From the NCBI GenBank assembly GCA_023421115.1, contig JAEZUI010000271.1, positions 1 to 19,949 on the forward strand: DNA of 19,949 bases, read 5' to 3'. The translations under genes were made by a program, and so were the position numbers. Source of the stretch: Bacillota bacterium (lineage in GTDB: Bacteria > Bacillota > Clostridia > Acetivibrionales > Acetivibrionaceae). The notes under the pieces were generated by a model. The model was given only the letters and a program-made list of their open reading frames with translations, was not told where the DNA came from and made no database searches. Each line of letters starts with the position of its first letter. Positions within the stretch are counted from its first letter, which is position 1. Shown here piece by piece: positions 15,696 through 19,949 of this stretch.

Positions 15696-16538
15696 ATGGT
15701 AAAAAAAATAGTATCTGCAATCGTAACGATTATGTTTGTGATGACGTCTGCTTTCTACAGGAATAATAGCTTTTGCACAATCTGAAGAAGTTAATCAAAA
15801 TGTTTTAGGAACTCTTACGGCTATTGATAAAGCCAATACTGAAGATGAAATAATAGTTTTTGAAGATGAATATTTGGAAAGTCTTGTTCGTAAAAAGATT
15901 GGTAAAGAGACAGGTAGAATATTTAGAAGTGAAGTTGATACTATAACTAGTTTAAGCCTGGATTCGTCTTGTAGTGATTTAACGCTATCTGAAATTAATA
16001 AGATTACTAATCTAACTAGTTTAGAAATAATCGACAGCAAAATAAGTGACATATCGGCTCTTTCAAAACTTACTAAGCTAAAGTATTTAGGTTTTAGATA
16101 ACAACAATATGAGTGATATATCAGCAATTTCCAGCCTTACTAATCTAATTAATTTAAGTATAGATCGCAATCCAGTTAGTGATATATCGCCTCTTTCAAA
16201 CCTTAACAATCTAGATATTTTAAGTTTTAGTAACAACAAAATAAGTGATATATCGCCTCTTTCAAACCTTAACAATCTAGAGTGTTTAGTTGTAAGTAAC
16301 AACGAAATAAGTGATATATCAACTCTTTCAAAACTTACTAATCTATACTATTTAGTTTTAAGTAACAACCCAATCAACAACAAAGAAACAGCTAATGCAG
16401 TTCATAAATCGGAATTAGACTTTACAGTAGGAGACTCAGCTTAAAGCGGCTGATGTTAATAATGATGGGGAAGTAAATTCAATTGACTTTGCAGTAATGA
16501 GACAAGTAATTTTAGGGTTCATACCTAGGTTTGTTTAA
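15696..16538 (+). pseudogene. secreted leucine-rich-repeat protein with half dockerin, frameshifted three times
   Basis: Reading across three frames gives a plausible exported protein: a signal peptide (MVKKIVSAIVTIMFVMTSAF, then GIIAFAQS), an acidic stretch, six internalin-like 22-residue leucine-rich repeats with the pattern LTNLxxLxxxxNxISDISxLS, and a C-terminal KAADVNNDGEVNSIDFAVMRQ, which is one calcium-binding half of a type I dockerin. The frame moves at about 15762 (extra T in TTCTACAGG), about 16089 (extra G in TTAGGTTTTAG) and about 16434-16441 (between the last repeat and the dockerin). Each change is equal to one inserted base. AAGGGGAG precedes the ATG, and a TATAAT lies at 15656. 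Intact, it would be carried on or near the cellulosome as a binding protein. Either a real pseudogene or a stretch with sequence errors. Confidence 0.8.
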
Positions 16539-16571
16539 TATTGAAGTTTCGTATACTCTAATAAAAAATTA

Positions 16572-16626
16572 AGACTGTAGATACCTATGTATAACAATAC
16601 AGTAAATATCTATAGTCTCGTTTTTT
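16572..16626 (+). terminator. rho-independent terminator after the LRR/dockerin gene
   Basis: AGACTGTAGATA (16572-16583) pairs with TATCTATAGTCT (16607-16618) over 12 bp with one G-U pair; a small inner stem TGTAT/ATACA lies in the loop. It is followed by CGTTTTTT. The only canonical stem plus six-T terminator in the right part of the window. Confidence 0.85.
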
Positions 16627-16907
16627 CTATAACCCAATTATTATTTACTCGTAAGGTAAGCGTCAAGCATAGCCAGACATCTCATTTAAACAATGTCTGG
16701 CTTCTTACTGCCTATTAGTCAAAGTACTTGCTTTAAGACAGTTGGTAATATTACCCAAAACTAACGGTGTAATTAGTTGGAGTGTATCCACCAGAATTAA
16801 TGAAAGTATACCTGCTAGGTACCTGAATCTGTACTTATATATCAAATATTTTATATACCTCAGACTATTCATTTGTCCTCCAAATAAGTTTTTACAGGTG
16901 TTATGTA
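16627..16907. other. gene-free stretch with a second hairpin
   Basis: No convincing gene lies here. It holds a perfect 10-bp hairpin, AGCCAGACAT (16671-16680) with ATGTCTGGCT (16693-16702), around a 12-base loop. No T tract follows on the + strand and none clearly on the other. A 63-codon frame at 16742-16933 looks spurious. The stretch is the 3' flank of two convergent genes. Confidence 0.6.
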
Positions 16908-18806
16908 TTAATAATCTGAACTTACTTTATTGAAGTGTTTTGCGACTATCATTATATCTTCTAGGTTGATAGCTCCATCCATGTTTAAATCAAGACACTC
17001 CTGATAGTCGGAATCACCTTTTACTGTAGCAAAAGCTTTAGATATTGCCATTATGTCTTCCATATTTATTGCACCATCATTCGAATTGTTTATTTCTACA
17101 TCACCTGCCCATATGAAAAAAGGATTTAATGAAGTAGACACTTCCCCATTTATATACACCGAAATATTTTCTGTTTTCTTAGTTAAATAATTAGTCTTCG
17201 AAATTTTAATGCTATATTTTCCTACAGGTACATTTAACATTTCAAAATATCCATTGCCGTCAGTTAAAGCAGAAAAGGGTGTTCCCTCCAATTCTACTTT
17301 AAATCCAGCTTTGACTATTTGTTTATTTGATTCGCTCATAACAAAATCTGGGGCAACATAACCTGAAATTTTTATGAATCTTGGCACGATATCATCATAA
17401 TATTTTTTAAGTTCACTGTCCAAAATATCAAACTCACCTGATACATTTTCTACTGATACATTATTATTATTTATGTCTCTAACTGAATCAATGGATATAT
17501 TGATAGGTTGTGAGAATGTTCTAGATAAAGCTTTAAAGGTAACCTTAGCAAAAACCCCATCCGTGTCTATTAATTCATCCTTCATTGTATTATCAGGAAA
17601 GTCTATTTTTAATACCCCTTCTGATGGATTTGCATCAATTTTCAAAGTCTGGTTTTTAACTATATCTCCTGGTACTGCTGTAACATATTCTAACTTAGTC
17701 GTATCATAGGTAATTGTCATTTCAAGTGCACCTATTCCTTTAACAGGCGTATCCGTAAATGCTATAGGCACTACCGAAGATTCACCCGGAAACACACGAA
17801 TTGAACAAAATTCTACTTTTAGTCCCGATATTTTAACCTTTCCTGATTTTATTATTTCTGGAATCAGAATTTTTTCACCTTCTTTTATTGTTGCTTTTGA
17901 GACTTCAATAGAAGCTGAGTTCTTTTCATCACCAACTATTTCAAAATTAAGTTCTGCAAAAACTCCGCTTTGACCTAGGTATTCTCTTTCCTGATCCGAA
18001 GTCGAATAATGTACATTTATTTTTCCTTCAGATTCACTTTTTATCACTAAGTTTTCCGGATTTTTAACTATTTCTCCAGGTTGTGAAGATATATACTTCA
18101 AAAGAGTTGGATCATAAGTAATTGTAAGATCACTTGAAGTAATTTCCTTAAGAATACTACTTAATCTTATAGGTACCGTCACTAACTCAGCCATTTTCCC
18201 TTCAGTTGAACCTACATCAATTCTGCAGACCGGTGTTACACCAGCATGTGTAGGTGATGGTGTTGCAGATACTCCAGCTTTCATGACATTAACTACTCCC
18301 TGAATTATATTGCCTTTTACAGGAGCTAAATTCGAATCACCAAAGGTCGTATAGACTAGATTGATAGCAGCTTCACCAGAAGTTGCTAATACTTTAAGTC
18401 TAAGGTGGGCAAAATCACCATCCTTTGTAATGCTCTCATTAGATACTGTATAATCAAGGAATAGTATTTTTAACTCCCCGTCAGATACTTTGTTTAATGC
18501 AAAATTTATATTAGGATTTTTAACTATACTTCCGGCTTCTAAACTAATATACTCTAGCTTGGTAGGATCATAAGTAATTGACATTTCTGCTGTACATATT
18601 CCATTAGCCGGAACATTGCTAAAACTGACAGGTACATCTATTTCTTCCAAAGTCGAAGCACTAACTTTTCCCGCAGTAATTGTGAAAGCTGAAGTCAAAG
18701 ATGTAGTATTATCTGCTGATGCAACTAATACCGACAATGGGTTTATTACCGATAAACACATTGAAACAAACATAATTATAGCTGTAATACTAAAAACTTT
18801 TCTCAT
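16908..18806 (-). CDS. mini-scaffoldin: three cohesin-like modules plus X-module and dockerin
   Basis: Secreted cellulosome structural protein, 632 residues. Residues 1-31 are a signal peptide ending VLVASA. Three type I-like cohesin modules follow at about 41-176, 193-328 and 330-464. Each has the ITYDPTKLEY-type strand, a (P/A)G(S/E/D)IVKN turn and a (K/Q/T)(D/S)GxFA strand; the first two are joined by a short TPSPTHAG linker. Residues 477-566 (ISGYVAPDF, AGFKVELEGTPFSALTDGNGYFE, then FFIWAGD) resemble the X-module of CipA. Residues 567-632 form a dockerin; loop 2 (DLNMDGAINLED, 606-617) is canonical, while loop 1 begins with Asn573 after extra residues. The X-dockerin pair resembles the CipA type that binds cell-surface type II cohesins. 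No CBM is present. GAGGGG precedes the ATG. Cohesin partners would be dockerin-bearing enzymes. Confidence 0.85.
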   Translation of the reverse strand: MRKVFSITAIIMFVSMCLSVINPLSVLVASADNTTSLTSAFTITAGKVSASTLEEIDVPVSFSNVPANGICTAEMSITYDPTKLEYISLEAGSIVKNPNINFALNKVSDGELKILFLDYTVSNESITKDGDFAHLRLKVLATSGEAAINLVYTTFGDSNLAPVKGNIIQGVVNVMKAGVSATPSPTHAGVTPVCRIDVGSTEGKMAELVTVPIRLSSILKEITSSDLTITYDPTLLKYISSQPGEIVKNPENLVIKSESEGKINVHYSTSDQEREYLGQSGVFAELNFEIVGDEKNSASIEVSKATIKEGEKILIPEIIKSGKVKISGLKVEFCSIRVFPGESSVVPIAFTDTPVKGIGALEMTITYDTTKLEYVTAVPGDIVKNQTLKIDANPSEGVLKIDFPDNTMKDELIDTDGVFAKVTFKALSRTFSQPINISIDSVRDINNNNVSVENVSGEFDILDSELKKYYDDIVPRFIKISGYVAPDFVMSESNKQIVKAGFKVELEGTPFSALTDGNGYFEMLNVPVGKYSIKISKTNYLTKKTENISVYINGEVSTSLNPFFIWAGDVEINNSNDGAINMEDIMAISKAFATVKGDSDYQECLDLNMDGAINLEDIMIVAKHFNKVSSDY

Positions 18807-18953
18807 AAAAATATTCCCCTCTACTGTTTTCGTAATTATTAAGTATAAAATATTTCTTAGCTATATTTTAATATATATTTATTATATTGTCTAATCAGCT
18901 ACAAATTACAAACTAAAAGCTTTGAAAGCAAAAATAAAACATAACCTATAGGG

Positions 18954-19237
18954 CTAATTTTCTCTATTTTGCATTTCACCACAATAGGGGCAATAACAAT
19001 AGTTCTTTCTGACCTTTTTTCCGCAAACATTGCATATAAATAAACCTTTGAAACAACTCTAGTCACAATAAGGTAAACAATGAGATTTGATGGTATATTC
19101 AATAGTCTAAACAAACCCCACAACCACTTGTTTTCTCCTCTTTTAGAAGCATCCCAGAATATCCAGCAGCCTTGTGCCAGTAATAGAACTATTAGAACAA
19201 CCCACAAATATAGAGGTATATCCTTTAAATCATTCAT
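18954..19237 (-). pseudogene. YxlD-like sigma-Y anti-sigma component with zinc ribbon, frameshifted
   Basis: The N-terminal part, MNDLKDIPLYLWVVLIVLLL through AQGCWIFWDASKRGENKWLWG, resembles YxlD, one of the membrane proteins that hold SigY in Bacillus: two membrane helices (about 8-27 and 45-62) around the WxFWDAxKRG..xWLWG loop. In the same frame the gene runs to 18899 with a meaningless hydrophobic tail. In the next frame, from about 19040, the DNA encodes CNVCGKKVRKN then CYCPYCGE and stops at 18954, a four-Cys zinc ribbon as expected for such proteins. So a frame change near 19045-19060 (one base lost or two gained) separates the halves. The start ATG overlaps the end of the preceding gene and has GGAGGAGG. 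Confidence 0.65.
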
Positions 19238-19520
19238 TAAATCTCCTCCTCCATAAGTCTTTGTCTTGTAAATCTCTTAAATTTTTCTTTCTTTCAACTA
19301 TTATGTTTGATTTACTAAATGCCCTGCCAATTATTCTCTCATCAATTTCAACTTTCCTATCAAAAGCTGACATCCTGTTTTTTAGTACATCTAGCTCCTT
19401 CCAATAGGCAGCACACTTACTGAAAGTATCAAGAGGAATTCTGATTTCTTCTGTCATGTGCTTTTCTCCATAGTAAATATCTAAAAGTTCTTCTTGTATT
19501 TTTTCAAGGTTTAAAGACAT
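19230..19520 (-). CDS. YxlC-like small protein of the sigma-Y-type operon
   Basis: A 96-residue, highly charged soluble protein (DTFSKCAAYWKELDVLKNRM, then VERKKNLRDLQDKDLWRRRF) with no membrane segment. It sits where Bacillus sigY operons carry yxlC, between the sigma gene (13 bases upstream) and the yxlD-like gene (8-base overlap). The identification rests mainly on this gene order; sequence similarity to YxlC is not evident to me. It may be a cytoplasmic cofactor of the anti-sigma complex. AGGGAG lies nine bases before the ATG at 19520. The frame is intact, unlike both neighbours. Confidence 0.55.
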   Translation of the reverse strand: MSLNLEKIQEELLDIYYGEKHMTEEIRIPLDTFSKCAAYWKELDVLKNRMSAFDRKVEIDERIIGRAFSKSNIIVERKKNLRDLQDKDLWRRRFNE

Positions 19521-19533
19521 ATAAAAACTCCCT

Positions 19534-19949
19534 TCAAATTAAACTTCTCAACTTTTTTATACAATAGTGAAGCCTTGACCTTACAGTTCCAACTGGACAC
19601 TTGAGTATTGTGCTGATTTCTTTATAGGAATAATCGTAATAGTTTTTTAAAATTCTCTTTTTCATCCTCGGGAGTAACCTTTAGCACATGGTTCATATCC
19701 TTAAGTATTTTAAAATTGTAATTTTTTATTATATCGTCTAAATAATTAATTTCAACAGGCTTTACTTGTATGTCTACGGTAAAAGCATGAACCCATCTCC
19801 TACCAATACTCTCACAAGAGAGATTTTTAAAAATGCCATTTCAGCATTTGTATTTCGGTAGGGTTACCATTGTAAGAAATGCATTCCGGTATTACTATGA
19901 TATGGAACTAGAAACGCCCGGAATTATCCTTATCTTTACTTTTACCTTT
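19534..19949 (-). pseudogene. ECF sigma factor (SigY-like), frameshifted and cut by the window edge
   Basis: The last 43 codons (19665-19534) encode a clear sigma region 4: LKNYYDYSYKEISTILKC followed by PVGTVRSRLHYCIKKLRS, the DNA-reading helix-turn-helix of extracytoplasmic-function sigma factors. The preceding linker (INYLDDIIKNYNFKILKD, then VLKVTPEDEK) is in another frame; the two join if one A is removed from the five-A run at 19658-19662. Further left on the protein, stops appear in every frame within short distance and region 2 could not be rebuilt, so more frame changes or true decay are present. The gene heads a SigY/YxlC/YxlD-like operon. It may be inactive, or the sequence may contain errors near this end. 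Confidence 0.65.

Noticed and set aside
16742..16933. 63-codon open frame on the plus strand.
   Set aside because: No ribosome site, no recognisable motif, and its end overlaps the 3' end of the mini-scaffoldin gene.
17473..17709. Plus-strand open frames inside the mini-scaffoldin gene.
   Set aside because: They are shadows of a gene with clear cohesin modules on the minus strand.
18899..18953. Hydrophobic tail (SPIGYVLFLLSKLLVCNL) of the YxlD-like protein as a third membrane helix.
   Set aside because: It is read in the wrong frame; the overlapping frame encodes a four-Cys zinc ribbon and stops at 18954.

Overview
The window looks like chromosomal DNA of a low-GC, cellulosome-forming clostridium (Acetivibrio/Hungateiclostridium-like Firmicutes). 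This is inferred from four things: A+T-rich codon use with strong GGAGG ribosome binding sites and frequent TTG starts, a SigI/RsgI sigma/anti-sigma pair, a secreted protein with three cohesin-like modules and an X-dockerin, and a second (broken) leucine-rich-repeat protein ending in half a dockerin. No tRNA, rRNA, CRISPR array, IS element or phage gene was seen.

Layout. 0.2-2.4 kb (+): sigI-rsgI, ending in a hairpin terminator that overlaps the rsgI stop. RsgI has the usual anti-sigma domain and membrane segment, but its outer part is a 36-bp (12-residue) Lys/Glu/Pro repeat stalk with no visible sugar-binding module. 2.6-7.3 kb (+): separate single genes for an RDD membrane protein, a nitroreductase, a large GT-C-like polytopic membrane protein and a class II Fic protein. 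7.4-8.1 kb (-): an L,D-transpeptidase. 8.3-11.6 kb (+): a FucA-type class II aldolase, then a membrane-anchored coiled-coil protein with three exact-period 240-bp repeats, closely followed by a TPR protein.

11.7-14.9 kb (-): a compact operon of transketolase N-subunit, transketolase C-subunit and a type IV RuBisCO-like protein (RLP). The RLP keeps the lysine at the carbamylation site but has lost other carboxylase residues. Both transketolase halves are altered at substrate-contacting positions that are normally conserved. I read this as a dedicated sugar-phosphate pathway whose substrate is not obvious, and it is the best candidate here for an undescribed system.

15.1-19.95 kb: a more degenerate stretch. 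It holds an unknown 135-residue ORF (+), the LRR/half-dockerin gene split by three single-base frame changes (+), a strong terminator, the three-cohesin/X-dockerin mini-scaffoldin (-), and a SigY/YxlC/YxlD-like sigma/anti-sigma operon (-). In that operon the sigma gene and the YxlD-like gene are both frameshifted. The first 15 kb shows no comparable damage, so this part is either decaying or has lower sequence quality.
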